NCBI GenBank assembly: GCA_946887105.1
Contig: CAMPKJ010000164.1
Location: forward strand, 1 to 11,041
Origin: an uncultured Acidobacteriota bacterium
Lineage (GTDB): Bacteria; Acidobacteriota; Thermoanaerobaculia; Gp7-AA8
Length of the DNA: 11,041 bases
Reading direction: 5' to 3'
The translations under genes and the position numbers were made by a program. How positions within the stretch are numbered: the stretch's first letter is position 1; each line of letters starts with the position of its first letter. The notes under the pieces were generated by a model, which had not been told where the DNA came from, made no database searches, and saw only the letters and a program-made list of their open reading frames with translations. Positions 1-6,390 of the stretch are shown in pieces.

Positions 1-21
1 GACTCTAAGACTCTAAGACTC
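1..21. repeat. short tandem repeat at window edge
   Basis: Two full copies of the 8-base unit GACTCTAA are followed by a partial copy, GACTC. The array begins at the first base of the window, so it may continue further left. It lies 45 bases upstream of the ABC ATPase start, in intergenic DNA. Its function is unknown. It could be slippage-prone spacer DNA or the edge of a larger intergenic repeat like the one at 10704-10790, with which it shares no sequence. Confidence 0.7.
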
Positions 22-53
22 GCCTCCCCGAAACCCTTCGCCCGGACCGCCCG

Positions 54-59
54 TATCAT
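54..59 (+). promoter_or_regulatory. candidate -10 box of a leaderless promoter for the ABC ATPase gene
   Basis: TATCAT matches the -10 consensus at four of six positions and ends six bases before the ATG at 66. No Shine-Dalgarno sequence sits at usable spacing; the GGGG at 61-64 is one base from the ATG. No convincing TTGACA-like -35 is visible about 17 bases upstream. A start site around 65-67 would give an mRNA beginning at or next to the ATG. The similar arrangement at 9064-9069 supports this. Confidence 0.4.
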
Positions 60-65
60 CGGGGC

Positions 66-965
66 ATGTCACTCACACTCCAGATCACCGGCCTCTCGAA
101 GACCTATCCGAATGGCGTCAAGGCACTGCAGGACGTCGCGCTGACGATTCCTACAGGAATGTTCGGGCTGCTCGGCCCGAACGGCGCGGGCAAGTCGACG
201 CTGATGCGCACCATCGCCACGCTGCAGGACGCTGACTCGGGCTCGATCACGCTCGGCGACATCGACGTCCTGCGCCAGAAAGACGACGTGCGCCGCGTCC
301 TCGGCTATCTGCCGCAGGAGTTCGGCGTCTACCCTCGCGTTTCCGCCGAGGCGCTGCTGGATCATTTCGCAATCCTCAAGGGAGTGCATCAGCGCGGAGA
401 GCGGAAGGAGCTCGTGGCGGCGCTGCTGCGGCGCACGAATCTGTATGACGTCCGCAAGCAGAACCTCGGCACGTTCTCCGGCGGCATGCGCCAGCGCTTC
501 GGCATCGCGCAGGCGCTGATCGGCAATCCGCGCCTGATCATCGTCGACGAGCCGACCGCGGGACTCGATCCCGGCGAGCGCGTCCGCTTCCACAACCTCC
601 TCGCGGAGATCGGTGAGAACGTGATCGTGATCCTCTCCACGCACATCGTCGAGGACGTGAGCGATCTGTGCAGCCGCATGGCCATCATCTCCGGCGGACG
701 GGTGCTGCTCGAAGGTGAGCCGGCGCAGGCACTGGAATCGTTGCGCGGCAAGATCTGGAAAAAGGTCGTCGGCAAAGGCGAGCTGGCCGCGCTGGAGAGC
801 GAGCACGCCGTGATCTCCACGCGCCTCGTCGCGGGCCGCACGGTCGTGCACGTCTACAGCGACGATCAGCCGGCCGCGTTCGAGCCGGTGCAGACCAGCC
901 TCGAGGACGTCTACTTCTCCACCCTGCACACCGCGAAAACCGGCGAGCGGGCGGAGGCGGCCTGA
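66..965 (+). CDS. ABC transporter ATP-binding protein (ABC-2 exporter class)
   Basis: This cytoplasmic ATPase subunit should power the membrane protein encoded next. The 299 residues are a complete nucleotide-binding domain: Walker A GPNGAGKST at 37-45, Q-loop Gln84, signature FSGGMRQR at 137-144, Walker B LIIVDEP at 157-163, D-loop AGLD at 165-168 and switch His193. The C-terminal tail of about 80 residues, with SLEDVYFSTL at 278-287, is typical of ATPases that pair with ABC-2 permeases. All catalytic residues are present. The ATG is preceded by a -10-like box and no Shine-Dalgarno sequence. The stop codon overlaps the next start (TGATG), so the two genes are almost certainly cotranscribed and translationally coupled. 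The substrate cannot be read from the ATPase. Confidence 0.95.
   Translation: MSLTLQITGLSKTYPNGVKALQDVALTIPTGMFGLLGPNGAGKSTLMRTIATLQDADSGSITLGDIDVLRQKDDVRRVLGYLPQEFGVYPRVSAEALLDHFAILKGVHQRGERKELVAALLRRTNLYDVRKQNLGTFSGGMRQRFGIAQALIGNPRLIIVDEPTAGLDPGERVRFHNLLAEIGENVIVILSTHIVEDVSDLCSRMAIISGGRVLLEGEPAQALESLRGKIWKKVVGKGELAALESEHAVISTRLVAGRTVVHVYSDDQPAAFEPVQTSLEDVYFSTLHTAKTGERAEAA
953..957 (+). promoter_or_regulatory. Shine-Dalgarno sequence of the ABC permease/peptidase gene
   Basis: GGAGG lies inside the end of the ATPase gene, seven bases before the ATG at 965. Together with the one-base TGATG overlap it fixes that start and indicates translational coupling. It shows that this genome uses Shine-Dalgarno pairing for internal cistrons, in contrast to the genes with boxes directly before the ATG. 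Confidence 0.75.
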
Positions 966-3900
966 TGCTCGGAGCGATCGCGCGATTCGAGACCCGGTAT
1001 CACCTGCGGCAACCGCTGTTCTATATCCTGGCTGGCATGTTCGCGTTGCTCGCCTTCTGGGGCGTCGCGGACGACGACGTCACCATCGGCGGCGGCGTCG
1101 GCAACGTCTATCGCAACGCGCCGTACGTGACCATGCAGTTCATGCTCGTGCTGGGCGTATTCGGCGTGCTGACCACCACCGCGTTCGTCGCCAACGCCGT
1201 GCTGCGCGACTTCGACATCGGAATCGATCCGCTGTTCTTCAGTTCCCCCATCAGGAAGTGGCAATACCTGGGCGGACGCTTTCTCGGTTCCTACGTGATC
1301 TCGGTGCTCGTATTCGCCGCCGTGGCGCTGGCGATTCTGCTCGGATCGTTCTGGCCGGGCATCGACCCGGAGGTGCTGGGGCCGTTTCAGCTCTGGCCGT
1401 ATCTCTTTTCGCTGCTGGTGCTCGTCGCGCCGACGCTCTTCCTGGTCGGGGCGATCTTCTTCGCCACGGCCGCGCTCACGCGCAGCCTGATGTGGACGTA
1501 CGCGGCCAACGTCGCGCTGCTGGTGGGCTGGGTGATCTCGCGCATCAGGATGCGCGACATCGAGAACGAGACCATCGCGGTGATCCTCGATCCGTTCGGG
1601 CTCAGCGCGTTTTCGCTGGCCACGCGCTACTGGACCGTGTTCGAGAAGAACACCCGCGTCCTGCCGCTGGACGGTCCGTTCCTGATGAACCGCCTGCTCT
1701 GGATCGGGGTGGCGCTGGTGATCCTGGCGATCTCGTTCTGGCGCTTCAATTTCGCGGCCGCGTCGCGAAAAGCGAAAAAGAAAAAGATCGAGGAGAAGGA
1801 AGTGGCGGCAGTTCCGTGGACGCGACCCACATTTGCGATGCCGCGCGTGACGCAGACGTTCGGCGGCGCGTCGTCGTTCCGCACCTTCGTCGCGGCGGTG
1901 CAGCTCGAAGCGAAGACGGTGCTCAAGAGCATCCCCTTCTTCATCATCGTGCTCCTCGGCGTGATGAACGTGTGGGGCGTCGCCTCGTCGCAGCAGCGGC
2001 AGTTCGGAACGCCGGTCTATCCGGTCACGTACCTGATGGTGCAGACCATCACGGACGGCTTCGCGATCTTCACGCTGCTGATCGGAGCGTTCTTCGCGGG
2101 CGAGCTGGTCTTCCGCGAGCGGACGCTGAAGCTGAACGAAGTGCACGACACGACGCCCACTCCCACCTGGGTGATGTGGTCCGCGAAATTCGTCGCGCTG
2201 ATGCTGGTCTGCCTGATCGCGATCCTGGCCGGCGTCGCCACCACGATGATCATCCAGACCGCGAACGGCTACACCGACTATCAGCCGTCCGTGTATGCCA
2301 CCGGCATCATGATGCAGTTCGGCGTGCTGGTGCTCCTGATCGCCGGACTGTCGTTCGTGCTGCAGATCCTGACCAACAACAAATACGTCGGCTTCCTCGG
2401 CATCCTCCTCTATCTCGTCCTGGACGGCGTGCTGCCGGGGATGGGCTTCGAGCACAACCTCTACCGCTTCGCGAATTACCCGCCCGGCGGCTACTCGGAT
2501 ATGAACGGCTGGGGGCACTTCGTCGCGCCGCGCATGTGGACGAACCTCTACTGGACGCTGTTCATCGCGGTCTTCCTGACCATCGGTCACCTGCTGTGGG
2601 TACGCGGAACCGAATCCGCGTGGCGCATTCGTCTGCGTGAAGCGCGGCGCCGCTTCGGCGCACCGGCGATGACCGCGCTGGCGCTGCTGGCGGTCGCATT
2701 CGTTTCGACCGGCTGCTACATCTACTACAACACCAACGTTCTGAACGAGTACCGCACGACGAAAGACGGCGAGACGATGCGCGCCGATTTCGAGAAGAAG
2801 TACAAGCGCTACGAAAACCTCCCGCAGCCGCGCATCACCGACGTGCAGGCCGACGTGGCCATTCATCCGGAACGCCGCGCGGTCGACATCCGCGGCAAGT
2901 ACACGCTCGTCAACAAGACCGCGGCGCCGATCGCCGAGCTGCACGTGCTCGCCGACAGCGAGCTGAATCTGGAAGTGACCATCCCCGGCGCGAAGGTGAA
3001 GAGCGCCGACAAGAAGCTCGGCTACTCGATCTACACGCTCACGCCCCCGATGCCGCCCGGCGCATCGCTGCCGATGACGTTCCACACGTCGTGGGCCGCA
3101 CGCGGTTTCGTGAACGGCGAGTCGAACGTGCGCATCGTCGAAAACGGCACGTTCTTCAATAACAGCGAGATGTTCCCGCACATCGGCTACGACGAGAACT
3201 TCGAGATCCAGGACCGCAACATCCGCCGCAAGCACGGGCTGAAACCGATCGAGCGCGCCAAGCCGCCCACGGACATGCAAGCGCGCATGGACAACGGCAT
3301 CTCGCGCGAGAGCGACTGGATCAATCTCGACACGACCGTCAGCACGTCCGCCGATCAGATCGCGCTCGCGCCCGGATACCTGCAGCGCGAGTGGACCGGG
3401 AACGGACGCCGTTCCTTCCATTACAAGACCACCTCGCCGATTCTCGGCTTCTGGTCGTATCTCTCCGCGCGCTATCAGGTGAAAAAGGACAGCTGGACCT
3501 CCGCGGACGGCACGGCCATCCCGATCGAGATCTACTACGACGCCAAACATCCGTACAACGTCGACCGGATGATTCACGGCGTGAAGAAGTCGCTCGACTA
3601 CTTCACGAAGCACTTCTCGCCGTACCAGCACAAACAGGTGCGCATCCTGGAGTTCCCCGGCTATCGCACCTTCGCGCAATCGTTCCCGAACACCATCCCC
3701 TTCTCCGAATCGATCGGCTTCATCGCCGACCTGCGCGATCCGGAAGAGAGCATCGACTATGTCTTCTACGTGACCGCGCATGAAGTCGCGCACCAGTGGT
3801 GGGCGCATCAGGTCATCGGCGGCAACGTGCAGGGCGGCACGATGCTCGTCGAAACGATGGCGCAGTATTCGGCGCTGATGGTGATGGAGAAGGAGTACGG

Positions 3901-4537
3901 CCGCGACAAGATGCAGAAGTTCCTGCGCTACGAGTTGGACCGTTACCTGGCCGGTCGCGGAGGCGAGCTGATCGCCGAGCAGCCGCTCGTGCTCGTCGAG
4001 AACCAGCCGTACATCCACTATCGCAAGGGCTCGCTGGTGATGTACGCGCTGCGCGACTACATCGGCGAAGAGGCCGTGAATCGCGCGCTGGCGAAGTTCC
4101 TGCGCGACCACGCCTTCGAAGGTCCGCCGTACACGACGGCGACGGAGCTGGTGAAGTACTTCCGCGCCGAGGCGCCACCGGAGCATCAGGAAACGATCAC
4201 GGATCTCTTCGAGCGCATCACGCTCTTCGACAACAAGACCACCGAAGTGAGCTCGACCAAACGCGCGGACGGCAAGTACGTGGTGAAGGTGACGGTGAGC
4301 TCATCGAAGCTGCGTGCCGACGCGAAAGGTGAAGAGAAGCCGGTTCCGGTGAACGACCTGATCGACATCGGCGTGCTGGCCGCAAAAGACCGCGTGCTCT
4401 TCTCCGAAAAACGACGCATCACCAAACCGACCGAGACGTTCGAGATCGTGGTCGGCGAGAAGCCGGTGAAGGCGGGGATCGATCCGTTCAACAAACTGAT
4501 CGACCGGAATCCGAAGGACAATGTGAAGTCGCTGTAG
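965..4537 (+). CDS. ABC-2 permease fused to an M1-family (gluzincin) metallopeptidase
   Basis: This 1190-residue protein combines a membrane transporter with a protease. Residues 1-262 and about 305-550 are two ABC-2 permease halves, each with about six hydrophobic segments (first half near 18-35, 56-80, 107-128, 145-172, 178-192, 243-262; second near 323-340, 362-382, 405-432, 446-468, 473-490, 526-547). A lysine-rich cytoplasmic linker lies at 267-280. A thirteenth helix (568-586) places residues from about 590 outside the membrane. The rest is M1-like: HEVAH at 939-943 supplies two zinc ligands and the general base Glu940, Glu963 is the likely third ligand, and Tyr1019 in YRKGS is the likely catalytic tyrosine. 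Two departures from classical M1 enzymes are visible: Glu963 is one residue further from HEXXH than usual, and the expected GXMEN site reads FAQSF (903-907). Similar fusions are annotated in other bacteria as ABC permease/M1 aminopeptidase. The substrate is unknown. Confidence 0.93.
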   Translation: MLGAIARFETRYHLRQPLFYILAGMFALLAFWGVADDDVTIGGGVGNVYRNAPYVTMQFMLVLGVFGVLTTTAFVANAVLRDFDIGIDPLFFSSPIRKWQYLGGRFLGSYVISVLVFAAVALAILLGSFWPGIDPEVLGPFQLWPYLFSLLVLVAPTLFLVGAIFFATAALTRSLMWTYAANVALLVGWVISRIRMRDIENETIAVILDPFGLSAFSLATRYWTVFEKNTRVLPLDGPFLMNRLLWIGVALVILAISFWRFNFAAASRKAKKKKIEEKEVAAVPWTRPTFAMPRVTQTFGGASSFRTFVAAVQLEAKTVLKSIPFFIIVLLGVMNVWGVASSQQRQFGTPVYPVTYLMVQTITDGFAIFTLLIGAFFAGELVFRERTLKLNEVHDTTPTPTWVMWSAKFVALMLVCLIAILAGVATTMIIQTANGYTDYQPSVYATGIMMQFGVLVLLIAGLSFVLQILTNNKYVGFLGILLYLVLDGVLPGMGFEHNLYRFANYPPGGYSDMNGWGHFVAPRMWTNLYWTLFIAVFLTIGHLLWVRGTESAWRIRLREARRRFGAPAMTALALLAVAFVSTGCYIYYNTNVLNEYRTTKDGETMRADFEKKYKRYENLPQPRITDVQADVAIHPERRAVDIRGKYTLVNKTAAPIAELHVLADSELNLEVTIPGAKVKSADKKLGYSIYTLTPPMPPGASLPMTFHTSWAARGFVNGESNVRIVENGTFFNNSEMFPHIGYDENFEIQDRNIRRKHGLKPIERAKPPTDMQARMDNGISRESDWINLDTTVSTSADQIALAPGYLQREWTGNGRRSFHYKTTSPILGFWSYLSARYQVKKDSWTSADGTAIPIEIYYDAKHPYNVDRMIHGVKKSLDYFTKHFSPYQHKQVRILEFPGYRTFAQSFPNTIPFSESIGFIADLRDPEESIDYVFYVTAHEVAHQWWAHQVIGGNVQGGTMLVETMAQYSALMVMEKEYGRDKMQKFLRYELDRYLAGRGGELIAEQPLVLVENQPYIHYRKGSLVMYALRDYIGEEAVNRALAKFLRDHAFEGPPYTTATELVKYFRAEAPPEHQETITDLFERITLFDNKTTEVSSTKRADGKYVVKVTVSSSKLRADAKGEEKPVPVNDLIDIGVLAAKDRVLFSEKRRITKPTETFEIVVGEKPVKAGIDPFNKLIDRNPKDNVKSL

Positions 4538-4553
4538 CGCGCGTCAGTGCGCG
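4538..4553. terminator. weak GC hairpin between converging gene ends
   Basis: CGCGC (4538-4542) can pair with GCGCG (4549-4553) around a six-base loop, in the six-base gap between the permease/peptidase stop and the ZIP stop and extending into the end of the ZIP gene. It could act as a terminator in both directions, but the stem is only five base pairs and no T-run follows on either strand. Confidence 0.2.
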
Positions 4554-5278
4554 TGCACCCTCTCCAGCGCGTACACGACCGCTCCCGCGGTCAGCAACCC
4601 GGCGATGGTCGAAACGATCAGCGCGAAGCGGGGGCGTTCGTGGACGTGCGGGAGGAGATCGCTGGCGCCGAGATAGAGAAGAAAGCCGGCGAAGAAGGCG
4701 AGCTGGAAGGCGAGGATGCTCGGGTCGATGCGCAGGACCTGCGCGAGCAAGGCGCCGGCGACGGGCGCGAGGGCGTCGACCACGAGCAGCGTGATCGTGC
4801 GCCAGCGGCTGTTGCGCGTGGCCAGCATGAACGTGACCGTATTCAGGCCGTCGGCGAAATCGTGCGCGAGCACGGCCAGCAGCACCACGAATCCGACTTC
4901 CGTTCCCGCCTGGAAGCCGATGCCGATCGCCAGGCCGTCCAGGAAGCTGTGGAACGACAGGCCGATCGCACCGACCAGTCCGACATGGTGATGGTGGCCG
5001 GGAGCGTCGTGGGTCTTTTCGCTGTGAATGATGGTCAGCTTCTCGAGCAGGAAGATGCCCATGAATCCGCCGATCAGCGTCAGCATCAGCGTGCGCGTTT
5101 CGAGCGCGGCAGCGTGTGCGGTCTCGACGATCTCGGGGAGCAGATCGAGGAACACCACGCCGATGAGCAGGCCGGCCGAGAAGGCCATGATGGCGTGCAG
5201 ATAGCGCTGGTAGCGGAAGGCGAACGCTCCGCCGGCGAGTGTCATGGCGAACGCCAGCAGAGCCCACAGCGCATTCAT
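4544..5278 (-). CDS. ZIP-family divalent metal transporter
   Basis: This is a 244-residue inner-membrane protein with about eight hydrophobic segments, the usual size for bacterial ZIP (ZupT-like) carriers, which move zinc and sometimes iron or manganese into the cytoplasm. A histidine-rich loop (His85, His90, His95-98) separates membrane segments 3 and 4, as in many ZIPs. The two metal-site motifs are HSFLDG (His110, Asp114) and HDFADG (His139, Asp143). They line up with HNFPEG and HNIPEG of E. coli ZupT, with Asp in place of Glu in both. I chose the ATG at 5278 because the hydrophobic N-terminus begins there; the frame remains open up to 5359, but those 27 residues are polar and overlap the promoter region. 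The gene converges on the permease/peptidase gene and diverges from the small gene at 5377. Metal specificity cannot be read from sequence. Confidence 0.9.
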   Translation of the reverse strand: MNALWALLAFAMTLAGGAFAFRYQRYLHAIMAFSAGLLIGVVFLDLLPEIVETAHAAALETRTLMLTLIGGFMGIFLLEKLTIIHSEKTHDAPGHHHHVGLVGAIGLSFHSFLDGLAIGIGFQAGTEVGFVVLLAVLAHDFADGLNTVTFMLATRNSRWRTITLLVVDALAPVAGALLAQVLRIDPSILAFQLAFFAGFLLYLGASDLLPHVHERPRFALIVSTIAGLLTAGAVVYALERVHAH

Positions 5279-5287
5279 CGGGCGCGG

Positions 5288-5293
5288 ATTGTA
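5288..5293 (-). promoter_or_regulatory. candidate -10 box of the ZIP transporter promoter
   Basis: Read on the minus strand, TACAAT has one mismatch to TATAAT. It ends nine bases before the ATG at 5278, so transcription would begin about two to four bases before the start codon. No Shine-Dalgarno sequence is present in the nine bases. No good -35 is visible at 16-18 bases spacing. I see no obvious Zur-like palindrome. Confidence 0.45.
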
Positions 5294-5328
5294 CAACTCT
5301 GATTTCCGTCGTCTCTCTGGCGTGCGGC

Positions 5329-5356
5329 TTGCTGCGTTCGGTCGTTGCAGTAATCG
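5329..5356 (+). promoter_or_regulatory. possible promoter of the small CTG-start gene
   Basis: TTGCTG (5329-5334) and TAATCG (5351-5356) are spaced by 16 bases and lie just upstream of a strong Shine-Dalgarno sequence. The -35 half matches consensus moderately and the -10 half poorly. A start near 5363 would leave a leader of about 14 bases containing the ribosome binding site. This is a weak call made mainly from position. Confidence 0.2.
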
Positions 5357-5364
5357 CAAATCCT

Positions 5365-5371
5365 GAGGAGG
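5365..5371 (+). promoter_or_regulatory. strong Shine-Dalgarno sequence that selects a CTG start
   Basis: GAGGAGG is the best ribosome binding site in the window. The in-frame CTG at 5377 follows after five bases, an ideal spacing. No in-frame ATG, GTG or TTG lies within a usable distance; an ATT at 5389 is 17 bases away. The site therefore argues that translation begins at CTG. Confidence 0.6.
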
Positions 5372-5376
5372 CGACT

Positions 5377-5628
5377 CTGCAATACACCATTGAATCGCGC
5401 GAGCTCACCCGTGAATTGAGTAGCGAGTCCACGCGCCGCCGCCGGGACGATCCCGGATCGGTTCGCACGGTGGTGATTGCGAACGATCCCGGCGAAGCGA
5501 TCCATCAGTTCGTCCGCGACCGCGATGCCGAGCTGGTGAGCTTCACCGATCCTGGCCGCGGCCGCGAATCGATCGCCACGGTCAAGAAGGCGGACACGGT
5601 TTTCCTGGTGCGCGTGTACGCGGCGTGA
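5377..5628 (+). CDS. small hypothetical protein, probable CTG start
   Basis: I do not recognise this 83-residue protein. It is soluble, with no signal peptide or membrane helix. An N-terminal half rich in charged residues (ESRELTREL, then an Arg run at 20-23) is followed by a part that alternates hydrophobic strands and helix-like stretches: TVVIAN at 31-36, EAIHQFVRD at 40-48, AELVSFTD at 51-58 and DTVFLVRVY at 73-81. This looks like a small alpha/beta fold. The start is taken at CTG because GAGGAGG lies five bases before it and because third-position G/C is high after it but not before it. An ATG at 5239 opens the same frame but would overlap the ZIP gene start on the other strand and its promoter. 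The gene diverges from the ZIP gene and precedes a receiver gene by 50 bases. Function is unknown. Confidence 0.6.
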   Translation: MQYTIESRELTRELSSESTRRRRDDPGSVRTVVIANDPGEAIHQFVRDRDAELVSFTDPGRGRESIATVKKADTVFLVRVYAA

Positions 5629-5654
5629 ACCGAGGGCCGGCTTCCAAGGGGCAC

Positions 5655-5670
5655 TAAAATTGCTTAGGCT
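5655..5670 (+). promoter_or_regulatory. candidate -10 boxes of the receiver gene
   Basis: Two boxes are possible. TAAAAT (5655-5660) has one mismatch to TATAAT and would give a leader of about a dozen bases. TAGGCT (5665-5670) fits the TANNNT pattern eight bases before the ATG at 5679 and would give a nearly leaderless mRNA. Neither has a recognisable -35, and there is no Shine-Dalgarno sequence before the ATG. Confidence 0.35.
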
Positions 5671-5678
5671 GTTGGCTC

Positions 5679-6113
5679 ATGGGTCCGCAGTCGAGGGTGT
5701 TGGTGGTTGACGACGAACCGGCCATCCGTGCGCTGGTCGCGAAAATCGTCGAGCGCGCCGGCCATCCCGTCGACACCGCCCGTGATGGCGCCGACGCCAT
5801 CGCCATGATGGACCAGACCGATTACGCGGTCATCGTCCTCGACCTGATGATGCCCAACATCGACGGCTATGGCCTGATCGAGCATCTGAAGGCGCGCGAA
5901 GGGGCGAAGCCGGCCGTGATCGTGATCAGCGCCGGCGATTCCGGCGCGCTCCGGCAGCTCGACGGCGCCATGGTGCACTCCATCCTCCGCAAGCCCTTCG
6001 ACATCGACGTCCTCGGCGACCTGATCACCGCCGCCGTCAGGGCAGCCGAAGAATCGTCCGAAACGGGTTCCGGCGACGTCCTGCAGTTCCCGCGCAACGA
6101 AACCGGCTGCTGA
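5679..6113 (+). CDS. stand-alone response regulator receiver (CheY-like) protein
   Basis: This cytoplasmic protein of 144 residues is a single REC domain that accepts phosphate from a histidine kinase. The acidic pocket is Asp11-Asp12, the phosphorylated aspartate is Asp55 in VIVLDLMMP, the switch Thr/Ser is Ser84 in ISAGD, and the conserved lysine is Lys105 in RKPF. All key residues are present, so it should be active. A polar tail (about 122-144) has no DNA-binding or enzymatic domain, so output must come from protein contacts or phosphotransfer. No kinase gene lies nearby. It sits 50 bases after the CTG-start gene and 64 bases before the Pro/Arg-rich small ORF. I cannot assign a pathway. 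Confidence 0.93.
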   Translation: MGPQSRVLVVDDEPAIRALVAKIVERAGHPVDTARDGADAIAMMDQTDYAVIVLDLMMPNIDGYGLIEHLKAREGAKPAVIVISAGDSGALRQLDGAMVHSILRKPFDIDVLGDLITAAVRAAEESSETGSGDVLQFPRNETGC

Positions 6114-6159
6114 AGACGACGTTCCGCGCTGCGCGCGCCAATTTGCGTCTGGCGCAACT

Positions 6160-6165
6160 TATGCT
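6160..6165 (+). promoter_or_regulatory. candidate -10 box upstream of the small ORF and cphA
   Basis: TATGCT lies 12 bases before the ATG at 6178 and fits the TANNNT pattern. A small dyad, TTGCG (6143-6147) with CGCAA (6153-6157), sits immediately upstream. It could be an operator or chance. There is no clear -35 and no Shine-Dalgarno sequence. Confidence 0.25.
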
Positions 6166-6177
6166 CGAACGTCCTGC

Positions 6178-6390
6178 ATGGCGCTTCGACCCGACGACCT
6201 TCCGCCGCACCTCCGGCGCAGTCCCGCCGAACGACCGCAGTTGCCTGCCGACCTGCCGCCCGAGCCGGGCGATGCGACGCCGCCGGAACGGACTACGCGC
6301 AAGCCCGACAACGAATCGCGCACGCCCGTCGACCCGTACCTGCGCCGCACTGCCGGCATCGCCTCGCCTCCTCCGTACGAGCGCAACTGA
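6178..6390 (+). CDS. small Pro/Arg-rich hypothetical ORF abutting cphA
   Basis: This 70-residue open frame encodes a hydrophilic, probably disordered peptide rich in Pro, Arg, Asp and Glu, with no membrane segment or known motif. Most codons end in G or C, like its neighbours. Its TGA is directly followed by the cphA ATG (TGAATG), an arrangement typical of translational coupling, and cphA itself has no good Shine-Dalgarno sequence, so ribosomes finishing this ORF may feed cphA. Against it, low-complexity Pro/Arg frames arise easily by chance in high-GC DNA, and I recognise no family. If real, it may act as a leader peptide or as a small partner of cyanophycin synthetase; both are guesses. Confidence 0.5.
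   Translation: MALRPDDLPPHLRRSPAERPQLPADLPPEPGDATPPERTTRKPDNESRTPVDPYLRRTAGIASPPPYERN

Noticed and set aside
2700..2720. STGC at residues 581-584 of the permease/peptidase as a lipoprotein signal.
   Set aside because: It lies in an internal thirteenth helix, about 580 residues from the N-terminus, so signal peptidase II processing is unlikely; it is better read as part of a transmembrane segment.
911..4186. A very long minus-strand open frame opposite the permease/peptidase gene.
   Set aside because: Its translation is Arg, His and Asp-rich with no recognisable domain. It is the antisense shadow that strong G/C third-position bias creates opposite a real gene with clear motifs.
5279..5359. 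N-terminal extension of the ZIP transporter to 5359.
   Set aside because: The added residues are polar and basic, unlike a ZIP N-terminus, and would place the TACAAT box inside the gene.
5239..5376. Upstream extension of the CTG-start gene to an ATG at 5239.
   Set aside because: It would overlap the start of the ZIP gene on the other strand and its -10 box, its third-position G/C is lower than in the rest of the gene, and it ignores the strong Shine-Dalgarno sequence at 5365-5371.
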